Notes under the pieces: model-generated | What the model was told of the DNA's origin: nothing | The model's database searches: none | Seen by the model: the letters and a program-made list of their open reading frames with translations, nothing else | Shown: positions 19,486-28,781 of the stretch, in pieces | Layout of the letters: each line of letters begins with the position of its first letter | How positions within the stretch are numbered: position 1 is the stretch's first letter | NCBI RefSeq assembly: GCF_013459645.1 | Contig: NZ_CP054861.1 | Location: 5,506,001 to 5,570,000 of the forward strand | Origin: Martelella sp. NC20 | GTDB taxonomy: Bacteria; Pseudomonadota; Alphaproteobacteria; Rhizobiales; Rhizobiaceae | Length of the DNA stretch: 64,000 nt | Direction: 5' to 3' | Translations under genes and position numbers: made by a program

Positions 19486-20559
19486 TCAGTCTCCGTCGGC
19501 GAAGGAAAAGCCAGCGCCGAGACCGATCGCCCCGCCGTAATTATCGTTCAGCCGGACAATCAGGTCCCGCAGGTTGATGATCATGTAGTCGAGCTTGGCG
19601 CGCTGATCCGGATCGTCGAGCACGAATTCGATATCCGGGCTCATGCCATCCGCCACGCCCTCAAGCGCGGAAAACAGGAAGTTGACCGAGGACACGATCG
19701 AGCGGACATCCTCGTCCAGCAGGTCTTCCATGCCGGCATCGTTCAAAAGCGCCTGCAGCGCATCAAGATTGGCGGCGATCGAGGGCCAGGTGTTTTGCGA
19801 GCGCCAGTAGATCGCGCGGGCGGCGAAGTTCGGCCCGTCCTCGCCCCGGTAGAAATATTCTATGCGCTGGTCGCGCACCGTTTCCGCGCCGTGGACGAGA
19901 ATGCCGAGCAGCGCGGTCAGCGCCTCGTCATCGGTGCGAAACAGCGGGTTTTCGGGGCCGGGATGTTTCCAGGCATCGGCGACGCCGTCCTCGGCTTCCC
20001 AGGCCGCAATCAATTCACCGGCGACACGATCCATGTTCGTGGCGATCGCCTCGCCGTAGCGGCAGCGGTAGGTGTCGGGAGCTTCCAACATGGTCTCGTA
20101 CCGGGTGCCGAACAGCACGAATTCGAGTGCCAGCAGACCCTGCATCGCCACGCTCTTCTGCGGCAGATAGTCGGGGTCCAGCGCGCTTTCATCCTCTTCG
20201 ACGATGGCCGCCTGCACCTGTTTCAGGCCGATGCTCTTGCGGTCGGGATAATAGAGGATGCGCTCGAAACGGTGATCCTCCAGCACCGGGCCGGTGCGCA
20301 CGATCTCGATTGCGGACCAGGCTTCGACGGTATTGTCGAAGGCCGCCGTCGCGGCCTCATAGCTGGTCTCGTCTGGCGACGCGCAAAAGGCTTCGACCGC
20401 GCCTGAAAGCGTGGCCGTGGAGGCCGCGAAATTCTGGTAGCCGGGGCGGATAAAGCCATCCACAGCCTGTTCCAGCACGCCGGGAACGGCGTGCTCGTTC
20501 ATGGCGGCGGCGCTGCCGGCGATCAGGATGACAAACGTGGCGGCAAGGATCTGTTTCAC
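19486..20559 (-). CDS. Imelysin-like periplasmic protein lacking the GxHxxE motif
   Basis: This 357-residue protein has a signal peptide (AATFVILIAGSAAA) and an imelysin-type all-helical fold. Where imelysins carry GxHxxE, this protein reads GLLALE (in MQGLLALEFVLFG), so the His is absent. That pattern is normal for the second imelysin-like protein in such operons. Its start overlaps the stop of the upstream di-heme gene by 4 bases. A role in periplasmic iron handling is inferred. Confidence 0.85.
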   Translation of the reverse strand: MKQILAATFVILIAGSAAAMNEHAVPGVLEQAVDGFIRPGYQNFAASTATLSGAVEAFCASPDETSYEAATAAFDNTVEAWSAIEIVRTGPVLEDHRFERILYYPDRKSIGLKQVQAAIVEEDESALDPDYLPQKSVAMQGLLALEFVLFGTRYETMLEAPDTYRCRYGEAIATNMDRVAGELIAAWEAEDGVADAWKHPGPENPLFRTDDEALTALLGILVHGAETVRDQRIEYFYRGEDGPNFAARAIYWRSQNTWPSIAANLDALQALLNDAGMEDLLDEDVRSIVSSVNFLFSALEGVADGMSPDIEFVLDDPDQRAKLDYMIINLRDLIVRLNDNYGGAIGLGAGFSFADGD

Positions 20560-22085
20560 AGCGACTCCAGGAATTTGATCAGCGCGTCCCGGTCTTCCTT
20601 CGAGGCGTTGGCGAAATTGTCGCGCGCGGCTTCAGCCTCGCCGCCATGCCAGAGGATCGCCTCGGTGCGGTTGCGGGCGCGGCCATCATGCAGGAAGAAG
20701 GAATGATCGTTGACCACCTCTGTCAAGCCATTGCCCCAGAGCGGCGCGGTGCGCCATTCGCGGCCGGTGGCCATCGCCACCGGCTGGCCGTCTGCAAGCC
20801 CTTCGCCCATATCGTGAAGCAGGAAATCGGAATAGGGCCAGATCAGCTGGAAGCGATGCGCCGGATTTTCGGCCTCGCGGCTGGTGACGTATTTGGGCGT
20901 ATGGCAGGCGGTGCAGCCGGCGTCGTAAAACACCTGCTTGCCGCGCAGCACCTCAGGGTCATCGACATCGCGCCGCGCCGGCACGGCGAGGTTTTCGGAA
21001 TAGAAGGTGATGAGATCCATCACCGGATCGGGCGCCTCGGTATCGCCGAGGCGCGGCTGTACGCCGGTGGGCATTGCCAGGCATGCTGCCTCCGCCTCGG
21101 AACAATCGCCGTAAGGGTTCGGCGCATCGGGCGAGGATACGCCGATATCGCCGCTGAGCGCGCCGGTGGACTGATCGCGGATCGTCGCGTTCTGCGCCTT
21201 CCAGCCGAAGCGGCCAAGCGTGACCTCGCCCGTCACCGTATCGCTGACGATATTCGGTCGGCCGGAAATGCCGTCGCCATCCGCGTCTTCCGGGTCGGCA
21301 TTGGCCAGAATATCGGCCGGATGGATCGCCTGCACGAGGCCAAGGCCGATCATCGGGTTCGCGACGCGGGGCGACAGCGTGGTATCCTCCCCCAGCGGCC
21401 CATAGGCAAGATCTTCGACACTGTAGGTCGGGTGACGCAGCGACACCACGGCGCCATCGCCGAGCGTCATCTCTTGCTCGGCATAATCGATCTGCATCCG
21501 CCCTTCGGCGGAAAGCCCCGGCACCGCCAGATCCTGAAGCTGCCCGCCATAGACCGCGTCGGGAAAGTTGATGGTCTCGTAATTGTCGATGCGCGCCTGC
21601 TCCTCCGGCGTGCGCGCGGGGCGGGCAAGGCGCAGGAACATCGATGTCGCGTCGCTGTTGCCTTCGGGCGGATGGCCGCGTCCGTCCTTCAGATGGCAAC
21701 TCTGGCACGAGCGCGCGTTGAACAACGGCCCGAGCCCGTCGGAGGCCTGGGTCGAGGACGGCGAGGAAACCCAGAACTTTCGAAACAGCGCATTGCCGAG
21801 CTTGAAGGTTTCCTCCTCGGCGAAGGTGATGTTGGCGGAAGAATGCGAGAAACTGTCGCGGGTGACATTCGCCGTGCTGGTCGCGGCCCCGCCCTGCATG
21901 GTCTCGAAGGCTTCCGGCTTGGAAAAATCGTCCGTCGGCCGCGTGACCTTCTCGACCCGCGCCCTATCCCTGGCATCGAGGTCGGTGCGCTCGGTTGGTG
22001 GCGTCCAGTCGCCGGCAAGCGCTGTCGTAAAACACAAACAAGCGGCCACGGCCGCTGTCGAGATCACAAGAATATGCCGTTTCAT
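20556..22085 (-). CDS. Di-heme oxidoreductase (DHOR/DUF1111 family)
   Basis: From the ATG at 22085 the protein has 509 residues, with a signal peptide ending near TTALAG. Two c-type heme sites are visible: CQSCH at 127-131 and CTACH at 391-395. The longer open frame upstream reads through a palindromic repeat and is discarded; an ATG at 22094 is an alternative. DHOR proteins are c-type cytochromes related to di-heme peroxidases and occur with imelysins in iron-regulated clusters. It overlaps the downstream imelysin-like gene by 4 bases. Confidence 0.88.
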   Translation of the reverse strand: MKRHILVISTAAVAACLCFTTALAGDWTPPTERTDLDARDRARVEKVTRPTDDFSKPEAFETMQGGAATSTANVTRDSFSHSSANITFAEEETFKLGNALFRKFWVSSPSSTQASDGLGPLFNARSCQSCHLKDGRGHPPEGNSDATSMFLRLARPARTPEEQARIDNYETINFPDAVYGGQLQDLAVPGLSAEGRMQIDYAEQEMTLGDGAVVSLRHPTYSVEDLAYGPLGEDTTLSPRVANPMIGLGLVQAIHPADILANADPEDADGDGISGRPNIVSDTVTGEVTLGRFGWKAQNATIRDQSTGALSGDIGVSSPDAPNPYGDCSEAEAACLAMPTGVQPRLGDTEAPDPVMDLITFYSENLAVPARRDVDDPEVLRGKQVFYDAGCTACHTPKYVTSREAENPAHRFQLIWPYSDFLLHDMGEGLADGQPVAMATGREWRTAPLWGNGLTEVVNDHSFFLHDGRARNRTEAILWHGGEAEAARDNFANASKEDRDALIKFLESL

Positions 22086-22186
22086 TTCCGTCATTTCATC
22101 ACGGTCGTTACGGCCGTCCTTCTTTCCTGGAGCAAGGCCTGCGACCTCCCTTGCTTCAGCCGCGCGTGAAAAGCCTCGGCTATTCC

Positions 22187-22321
22187 AATCTCCCCCCTTG
22201 AGGGGGAGATGCCCCGACAGGGGCAGAGGGGGGTGCAGCGCCAGCCGCAAGTTCTGAGTTCATCGAAAGGGTTCACCCCTCTCTGTCGCTTTCGCGACAT
22301 CTCCCCCTCAAGGGGGGAGAT
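22187..22321. repeat. Mosaic palindromic repeat, copy 2
   Basis: It has the same layout and loop order as copy 1 (GCCCCGACAGGGGC on the left, TCGCTTTCGCGA on the right, GGTTCACCCC beside the right inner hairpin). It sits inside the iron operon, between the first imelysin gene and the di-heme oxidoreductase gene, so it would be transcribed as paired hairpins. Confidence 0.85.
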
Positions 22322-22385
22322 CGTTATCGGTGGGTTCGCCATCGCACGACGGGCGCAGACGGCTGAACTGCCTATTATCCGTTCC

Positions 22386-23666
22386 CTACTGGAACACAGC
22401 TTCCGGCGCGTCAAGGCTGTCGGAGCCTTCCAGTTCGATCTGGCCAAGGTCCAGAGCGGCGATCGCGCGTTCGATCGAGGGCGTCTGGGCGACGAGGCCA
22501 TCGATGGCGGCCTGGACTGTGGCGTTGCCTTCCGTATTGCCTTCGCCGATCATCTGGTCATAGGCTTCCACGGTCTCGGCGCGGACTGCCATGGCCGTCA
22601 TCGCTTCGACGGTCGCAACCAGCTTCGCCTTGAGTTCCTCGTCCAGCGCCGGATCCTTCGCAGCCACCAGATCGGAAACCGAAGCGCCGGTCATTTCCGT
22701 GCCATCGACGCGGGTGTAATCGCCGGTATAGGCCTGAAGGATGCCGATCGCGTCGTTCAGATGCGAGGCATGGGTGTTGTCGGAGAAGCAATCATGCTCT
22801 TCTTCCGGATCGTGCAGCAGCAGGCCGAGCTTCATGCGCTCGCCGGCAAGTTCGCCATAGGAGAGCGAACCCATGCCCGTCAGGATCGCGGCGATGCCGG
22901 TGGTCGGGTCTTCGGTGACGTAGCTATAGGCCTCGCCACCCTGTTCCCAGGCCGCCACGATATCCTCGAGATCGGAAATCAGCAGTTCGGAGGCCGCGGT
23001 GATGTAGGCCGCGCGGCGATCGCAATTGCCGTTGGTGCAATCATCGCCGGTGAGGTAATCCGTGTAGGAGCGCTCGCCCGCGCCCGCATCCGTGCCGTTG
23101 AGATCCTGGCCCCAGAGCAGGAATTCGATGGCGTGGTAGCCGGTCGCGACATTGGCCTCGATCTCGCCCGCTTCCTGCAGCGTATCGGAAAGAAGCGCCG
23201 GCGTGATCTCGCTGGCGTCAATCGTTTCGCCGTTGATCTTGATCTCCGGATTGGCAATGACATTGGCGGTGTAGAGCGAATTCTCGTCGCTTTCCATGCC
23301 ATAGGAGGCATCGACATAGTCGATCAGGCCCTCGTCCAGCGGCCAGGCATTGACCTTGCCTTCCCAGTCATCGACGGTCGGGTTGCCGAAACGGTAGACC
23401 TCGGTCTGCTGATAGGGAATGCGGGCCGCGATCCAGGCGTCCTTGGCGGCGTTCTGGGTCTCTTCGCTCGGATTTGCGATAAACGCCTGAATGGCCTCGT
23501 CCAGCGCCTTCGCCGTCGTCAGTGAATCCTGATATTTCGCAAGCGCAACATCGGCATAGTGCATGACCACCGCCTCGGACGTGACGTCGTCGGCAAATGC
23601 CGGGGCTGCGAGCATGGTCGAGGCAGCAAAGCCCGCCAGAAGGGCGCGCGTTCGGATCGTGTGCAT
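22386..23666 (-). CDS. Imelysin-family periplasmic iron-binding protein
   Basis: This 426-residue protein starts at the ATG at 23666, preceded by GGAGAGGG; an in-frame upstream extension lacks a better start. It has a signal peptide (LLAGFAASTMLAAPAFA) and the imelysin GxHxxE motif as GYHAIE at about 174-179, followed by FLLWGQD. Imelysins (ICMP, IrpA, EfeO-like) are iron-regulated periplasmic proteins thought to bind iron rather than act as proteases. It is the first gene of the four-gene cluster. Confidence 0.9.
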   Translation of the reverse strand: MHTIRTRALLAGFAASTMLAAPAFADDVTSEAVVMHYADVALAKYQDSLTTAKALDEAIQAFIANPSEETQNAAKDAWIAARIPYQQTEVYRFGNPTVDDWEGKVNAWPLDEGLIDYVDASYGMESDENSLYTANVIANPEIKINGETIDASEITPALLSDTLQEAGEIEANVATGYHAIEFLLWGQDLNGTDAGAGERSYTDYLTGDDCTNGNCDRRAAYITAASELLISDLEDIVAAWEQGGEAYSYVTEDPTTGIAAILTGMGSLSYGELAGERMKLGLLLHDPEEEHDCFSDNTHASHLNDAIGILQAYTGDYTRVDGTEMTGASVSDLVAAKDPALDEELKAKLVATVEAMTAMAVRAETVEAYDQMIGEGNTEGNATVQAAIDGLVAQTPSIERAIAALDLGQIELEGSDSLDAPEAVFQ

Positions 23667-23810
23667 TATGGGTCCCTCTCCTTCAATGACACTGTGAATG
23701 CCGACTACATGAAGGAAAAACAAACTTGTGTCAAACAGTCCAGTTATAGAAAACCGGTTCTAGCGCGATCACGCGGAAGCCGCATTGCGTATCGTCAATT
23801 CTCGCAAATT

Positions 23811-25094
23811 TCAGCCTTTTTTGCGCAGAACAGCGCAGAAGAAACCGTCGGTACCGGTTACCGCCGGCGTCAGCGTCGCAAACCGTCCATCGGTGAAATG
23901 CGGGCGCTTTTCGGATGACGGGAAGCGCTCCTGCCAGAGCCCTTCAATGTCGACCGCCGTGAAATCGGCATGGCTGTCGAGAAAACCCGCGATCCGGGCC
24001 TGATTTTCATCGGGCAGCAGCGAGCAGGTGACATAGACCAGCAGCCCGCCCGGCTTGACGAAACGGGAGGCTGCGGCCAGCACCTCGTCCTGCTGGACGG
24101 TGCGCTCTTCGAGGTTCTTTTCCGACAGCCGCCATTTGATATCGGGCCGGCGCCGCCACGTGCCGGTGCCCGTGCACGGCGCATCGATCAGCACGCGGTC
24201 GAACGTCAGCCCCTCCAGCGCCGCGGCATCGTCATGAACCTGAACATTGCGGGTCCCGGCGCGACGAAGCCGCTCGATGATCGGCGCAAGCCGGGTGCGG
24301 TCGGCATCATAGGCGTGCACCTGGCCGGCATTGTCCATGTCGGCGGAAAGCGCCAGCGTCTTGCCGCCGCCGCCGGCGCAATAATCCAGCACCTGCTGGC
24401 CGGCATGGGCATCGACCAGCCGGGCCACGATCTGCGAACCCTCGTCCTGCACCTCGAACCAGCCCTTCTGGAAGGCGAGTTCGGCGGTGACGTTCGGCAG
24501 CCGGTCAGCCCCGCTGCCGGGGGGAATGCGCAGGCCCTGGGGCGCGGTCGCCGCAAGTTCGGCCCCTGCGCGCGCCAACGCCTTCTTCACCTTCTCCCGG
24601 TCCGCCTTCAGCGTGTTGACGCGCAGATCGAGCGGCGGCCTGAGGTTCAGCGCCTCGGCCTCGGCAAGCCAATGCTCGCCGAAATTCGCCTTGAACGCCG
24701 GCAGGATCCACTCCGGCAGGTCGGCGCGGACGTGGTCGGGAGCATCGACGAGCTTGCGGCTTGCAAAGGCGGCCAGCGCTGTCTCCGGCAGCGGCTCAGG
24801 CGCGAACTTGTCGCCCTCAAGCCGCTCGGCAAGGCTTTCCGGGGTAAAGCCCCATTGCCGGAACAACACCGCATGGGCGAGCGCCGCGGGACTTTCGTCA
24901 TCCATGAGCCAGCCGTGGGAAAGCTTCAGCCGCAGCGCGTCATAGACGATATTGCCGATCGCCGCCCGGTCGCCGGAGCCGGCGAACCGGTGCGCGGTGC
25001 CCCAGTCCTTCAGCGCGCTGGAAATCGGCCGCCTGCGCTCCTCGACCTCGGAAAGAACCTCGATTGCGCCCTGAAGACGTCCGCCGATGCGCAT
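23811..25094 (-). CDS. rsmB: 16S rRNA (cytosine-C5) methyltransferase, RsmB-type
   Basis: This SAM-dependent methyltransferase of the RsmB/NOP family has 427 residues. It has an N-terminal NusB-like region, the SAM-binding VLDYCAGGGGKTLAL at about 234-248, and the two catalytic cysteines in DAPCTGTGTWRRRPD and VYVTCSLLPDEN. Family members form m5C967 in 16S rRNA. The site is not directly visible, so RsmB-like is the safe statement. Confidence 0.9.
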   Translation of the reverse strand: MRIGGRLQGAIEVLSEVEERRRPISSALKDWGTAHRFAGSGDRAAIGNIVYDALRLKLSHGWLMDDESPAALAHAVLFRQWGFTPESLAERLEGDKFAPEPLPETALAAFASRKLVDAPDHVRADLPEWILPAFKANFGEHWLAEAEALNLRPPLDLRVNTLKADREKVKKALARAGAELAATAPQGLRIPPGSGADRLPNVTAELAFQKGWFEVQDEGSQIVARLVDAHAGQQVLDYCAGGGGKTLALSADMDNAGQVHAYDADRTRLAPIIERLRRAGTRNVQVHDDAAALEGLTFDRVLIDAPCTGTGTWRRRPDIKWRLSEKNLEERTVQQDEVLAAASRFVKPGGLLVYVTCSLLPDENQARIAGFLDSHADFTAVDIEGLWQERFPSSEKRPHFTDGRFATLTPAVTGTDGFFCAVLRKKG

Positions 25095-25148
25095 GGATTA
25101 TGCTCCCCTGGGATTAGACTGATTTAAGGTGGAAACGGCCACCTTTCC

Positions 25149-25287
25149 GATCTCCCCCCTTGAGGGGGAGATGCCCCGACAGGGGCAGAGAGGGGTGAAC
25201 CGTGAGCCAATAGGTTCGGCGTTTCGGGATATGCCCCATACCCCTCTCTGTCGCTTCGCGACATCTCCCCCTCAAGGGGGGAGATTG
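25149..25287. repeat. Mosaic palindromic repeat, copy 3
   Basis: It has the same outer and inner hairpins as copies 1 and 2, but GGTTCACCCC (here as its complement) lies beside the GCCCC-type inner hairpin, and the other inner loop is one base shorter (TCGCTTCGCGA). It lies between rsmB and ubiB. Confidence 0.85.
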
Positions 25288-25349
25288 AAGGGGGCGATGC
25301 GGATAGCCCGGTCGCCAAACAGCAACCACATCACCAGAGCTCACACCCA

Positions 25350-26936
25350 TCAAAACACCGCAACCGAAGCCACCACGGCGAGATACACCAGCACCGCCGC
25401 GATCAGCCACAGCGCCACGCGGCCGGAGCGGGTGTGGCGGGCCTCGGCGCGGCCGATGGCCTCCGAGGTGCGCTCGTCGAAGCGCAGCCCCTTCTCGCTC
25501 ATGGCGACGATCTCGTTGTGGAATTTTTCGGTCTTGTCGGCGATTTCGGGGATCGCCTCGGCGATCTTCAGCACCGCCTGCATGCCATCGCGCATATCGG
25601 CGAGCACCCGGCGGGGGCCGAGATTCTGCTCGATCCAGCGACCGACCACCGGTTCAGACGCCTTCCACATGTTGAAATGCGGATCGAGCATGCGCGCGAC
25701 GCCCTCGACCACCACCATGGTCTTCTGCAGGTTGATGAGCTGGGTCTGGGTGGTCATGTCGAAGATTTCGGTGATCTCGAACAGCAGCGTCAAAAGCTTG
25801 CCCATCGAGATGGTTTCCGCCGACTGGCCGTGGATCGGCTCGCCGATGGCGCGGATCGCCTGCGCGAACGAGGCCTTGTTGTGGTGCGACGGCACGTAAC
25901 CGGCCTCGAAATGGGCTTCCGCCACGCGCATGTAATCGCGGGTGATGAAACCGTAGAGGATTTCGGCGAGCACCCGCCGCTCCTTCTTTCCGAGCCGGCC
26001 GACAATGCCCATGTCGACGGCGACGATCATGCCGTCATGGTCGACGAACAGATTGCCGGGATGCATGTCGGCATGAAAGAAGCCGTCGCGCAGCGTATGG
26101 CGCAGGAACGACTGGATCAGCGTCACCGCCAGTTTTTCCAGATCGTGGCCAGCAGCCTTCAGCCCGGCGACATCCGACATCTTGACGCCGTCGATCCATT
26201 CCATGGTGACGACATCGCGCCCGGTGCGCTCCCAGTCGACCACGGGCAGGCGAAACCCTTCGTCATGAACGGTGTTTTCCGTCATCTCGGAGATCGCGGC
26301 CGCTTCCAGCCGCAAATCCATCTCGATCCTGGTGGTCTGCTCCAGCGTGCGGGTGACATCGACGGGCCTGAGGCGCCGGCTGGAACGGACGAAACGCTCC
26401 TGCATGCGCGCGACCAGATACATCGCGCCGAGATCCTCGTTGAAACGCTGACGAATGCCGGGACGGATCACCTTGACGGCGACCTTCTTCTCGCCCTCCG
26501 GCGTCTCGACCATCGCCGGATGCACCTGCGCGATCGAGGCCGCGGCGATCGGATCGCCGAATTCGGTGTAGAGTTCATCGACGCTGCGCCCGAGCGAGCC
26601 GCGAATGGTCGCCTTGGACGCTTCCACCGGGAAGAACGGCATCCGGTCCTGCAACTGCGCCAGATCCTCGGCAAAGCCCGCGCCGACGACATCCGGACGG
26701 GTCGCCAGAAACTGGCCCATCTTCACATAGGAGGGCCCGAGCCGCGAGATTGCCTTGCCGAGCCTGTCGGAGCGCGCTTGTCTGCGCGCGCCCGGCCGGG
26801 CGAACGGCACCAGCATGGTCTTCACCAGCCGGGCAAAGGGCGGCAGGCCTTCCGACGGCAGCGCGTTGATCACGCCTTCGCGGGCCAGCACCCAGCCGAC
26901 GCCGAGAAGGTTAAGATAGGATCGAAGCGCGCCCAT
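25350..26936 (-). CDS. ubiB: UbiB, ubiquinone biosynthesis regulatory kinase-like protein
   Basis: This is a member of the ancient ABC1/ADCK/UbiB atypical kinase family needed for ubiquinone synthesis. The 528-residue protein has the KxGQ motif (VKMGQFLATRPD), the alanine-rich loop AAASIAQVHPA, the catalytic HADMHPGNLFVDHD and metal-binding AVDMGIVGRL, and two C-terminal membrane helices (WLIAAVLVYLAVVASVAV). It starts 10 bases after the ubiE stop, forming a ubiE-ubiB operon. Confidence 0.95.
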   Translation of the reverse strand: MGALRSYLNLLGVGWVLAREGVINALPSEGLPPFARLVKTMLVPFARPGARRQARSDRLGKAISRLGPSYVKMGQFLATRPDVVGAGFAEDLAQLQDRMPFFPVEASKATIRGSLGRSVDELYTEFGDPIAAASIAQVHPAMVETPEGEKKVAVKVIRPGIRQRFNEDLGAMYLVARMQERFVRSSRRLRPVDVTRTLEQTTRIEMDLRLEAAAISEMTENTVHDEGFRLPVVDWERTGRDVVTMEWIDGVKMSDVAGLKAAGHDLEKLAVTLIQSFLRHTLRDGFFHADMHPGNLFVDHDGMIVAVDMGIVGRLGKKERRVLAEILYGFITRDYMRVAEAHFEAGYVPSHHNKASFAQAIRAIGEPIHGQSAETISMGKLLTLLFEITEIFDMTTQTQLINLQKTMVVVEGVARMLDPHFNMWKASEPVVGRWIEQNLGPRRVLADMRDGMQAVLKIAEAIPEIADKTEKFHNEIVAMSEKGLRFDERTSEAIGRAEARHTRSGRVALWLIAAVLVYLAVVASVAVF

Positions 26937-26945
26937 GATGAATGC

Positions 26946-27722
26946 CTACAGTTTCCAGCCGGAATGAAGGGCAGCGATACCGCCGGAATAATTGGTGAAT
27001 TTCACGCGCGAGAACCCGGCGCGCTCGATCATCTTCGCGAAATCGGCCTGATTGGGGAATTTGCGGATCGATTCGACCAGGTAGCGATAGGGCTCGCCGT
27101 CGCCGGCAATCGCCTTGCCGACGCGCGGAATGGCGTGGAACGACCACAGATCGTAGATCTTGTCGAGGATCGGTGCCTCGACCTCGGAGAACTCCAGCAC
27201 CAGCAGCCGCCCGCCGCGTTTGAGCACCCGGTAGGCTTCCGCCAGCGCCTTGTCGATATGTGGCACGTTGCGGATGCCGAAGGCGATCGTATAGGCGTCG
27301 AATGTCTTGTCCTCGAACGGCAGGTCCTCGGCATTGGCCTCGACGAAGGTGAGGTTTTCGGCAATGCCCTTCTTGTGCGCGCGCTCCTCGCCGACGGCCA
27401 GCATCGAGCCGTTGATGTCGAGCACGGTGGCGCGGGCGAAACCCTTCGACGCATCGACGATGCGGAAGGCGATATCGCCCGTGCCGCCGGCGACATCGAG
27501 GACATGATAATCGGGATCGGCGGGTGGATTGAGGCTTGCCACCATCGCGCTTTTCCAGGCACGGTGAAGCCCCGCCGACATCACGTCGTTCATGATGTCG
27601 TAGCGTTTGGCAACCTTGTGGAACACGTCGTTGACGAGCGGCTGCTTGTCGCCGTCGGCGACACTTTTAAAGCCGAAGGAGGTTTCCATGCCGCCATTGG
27701 CGGTGGTCCGGCTATCCGTCAT
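26946..27722 (-). CDS. ubiE: UbiE, demethylmenaquinol/ubiquinol C-methyltransferase
   Basis: This SAM-dependent C-methyltransferase of ubiquinone biosynthesis has 258 residues from the ATG at 27722, which has GAGGTG upstream and matches the usual rhizobial start ([18 protein letters not shown]). The SAM motif [14 protein letters not shown] is at about 72-85, followed by [20 protein letters not shown] and [14 protein letters not shown]. It is divergent from mutM and in operon with ubiB. Confidence 0.96.
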   Translation of the reverse strand: MTDSRTTANGGMETSFGFKSVADGDKQPLVNDVFHKVAKRYDIMNDVMSAGLHRAWKSAMVASLNPPADPDYHVLDVAGGTGDIAFRIVDASKGFARATVLDINGSMLAVGEERAHKKGIAENLTFVEANAEDLPFEDKTFDAYTIAFGIRNVPHIDKALAEAYRVLKRGGRLLVLEFSEVEAPILDKIYDLWSFHAIPRVGKAIAGDGEPYRYLVESIRKFPNQADFAKMIERAGFSRVKFTNYSGGIAALHSGWKL

Positions 27723-27895
27723 TTTACGCACCTCACGCTTGAAGATGTTCCGTCTGCCCGTTTCGGCTTTCTCAGCCCGACCTGAATTGCTATATCGGGC
27801 CTAATATCGGGTCTGCCGCAGCGATACACAACAGACGCCGTTGCGGCTATAAACCGAAACCCGGAAAAGCGAAACGCCAAAGGCTTAAAAATACC

Positions 27896-28777
27896 ATGCC
27901 GGAACTGCCGGAAGTCGAAACCGTTCGCCGCGGGCTTGCGCCCGCCATGGAAGGCCGCATCATCGAGAAGCTGGAACTGCGCCGGGCCGATCTCCGGTTT
28001 CCGTTCCCGAGGGATTTTTCCAATGCGGTGAAGGGAAAGCGGATCGAAGCGCTGGGACGAAGGGCCAAATATCTGCTGATCGATCTCGAAGACGGCATGA
28101 CAATCGTCGCCCATCTCGGCATGTCCGGCTCCTACCGCGTGGAAGCGGACGGCGCGGCGGAGACACCCGGCGACTTCCACCTGCCGCGAAATGCCGCAGC
28201 CGCCCATGACCATGTCATCTTCCATCTCGAGGACGGGCGGGTGATCTACAACGACCCGCGCCGCTTCGGCTTCATGAAACTCGTCGCGCGCGCCGGGATC
28301 GAGTCGGATGCCAGCTTCAAGGGCCTCGGCCCGGAGCCGACGGGCAACAGCCTCGACGCGGATTATCTGGCAACCCGCTTTGCCGGCAAGACCCAGAGCC
28401 TGAAGGCCGCCCTGCTCGACCAGCGCAATATCGCGGGGCTGGGCAATATCTATGTCTGCGAGGCGCTGTGGCGGGCGGAGCTTTCGCCATTCCGCGCCGC
28501 CGGCCATCTGGTCACCCCGGCGGGCAGGCCGCGGGCGGGACTGACGCGCCTCGTCCCGGCCATTCGCGATGTGATCGCCGAAGCGATCGAGGCCGGCGGC
28601 TCGACGCTGCGCGACCATCGAAAGACCGACGGCACGCTCGGCTATTTCCAGCATTCCTTCTCGGTCTACGACCGCACCGGCGCGCCCTGCCGGCACGAGG
28701 GCTGCGATGGCACAATCGCCCGCGCCGTCCAGACCGGCCGCTCCACCTTTTATTGCCCGGCGTGCCAGAAGGGGTGA
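27896..28777 (+). CDS. mutM: Formamidopyrimidine-DNA glycosylase (MutM/Fpg)
   Basis: This base-excision repair glycosylase/AP lyase removes 8-oxoguanine and Fapy lesions. The 293-residue protein begins [13 protein letters not shown] after the start Met, giving catalytic Pro and Glu, and has the GRRAKYLLI lysine region, the helix-two-turn-helix with [14 protein letters not shown], and a C-terminal zinc finger of four cysteines (CRHEGC then CPAC). It ends 4 bases from the convergent dehydrogenase gene. Confidence 0.97.
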   Translation: MPELPEVETVRRGLAPAMEGRIIEKLELRRADLRFPFPRDFSNAVKGKRIEALGRRAKYLLIDLEDGMTIVAHLGMSGSYRVEADGAAETPGDFHLPRNAAAAHDHVIFHLEDGRVIYNDPRRFGFMKLVARAGIESDASFKGLGPEPTGNSLDADYLATRFAGKTQSLKAALLDQRNIAGLGNIYVCEALWRAELSPFRAAGHLVTPAGRPRAGLTRLVPAIRDVIAEAIEAGGSTLRDHRKTDGTLGYFQHSFSVYDRTGAPCRHEGCDGTIARAVQTGRSTFYCPACQKG

Positions 28778-28781
28778 GGCC

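Noticed and set aside
20556..22250. N-terminally extended di-heme oxidoreductase
   Set aside because: The first 55 residues translate a palindromic repeat; the signal peptide begins at the ATG at 22085.
17694..25287. CRISPR-like spacing of palindromic repeats
   Set aside because: The copies are kilobases apart with coding genes between them and there is no regular spacer array.
25434..27785. 783-codon plus-strand open frame
   Set aside because: It runs opposite ubiB and ubiE, which both have clear catalytic motifs; the plus-strand translation is a histidine/aspartate/glycine-rich shadow.
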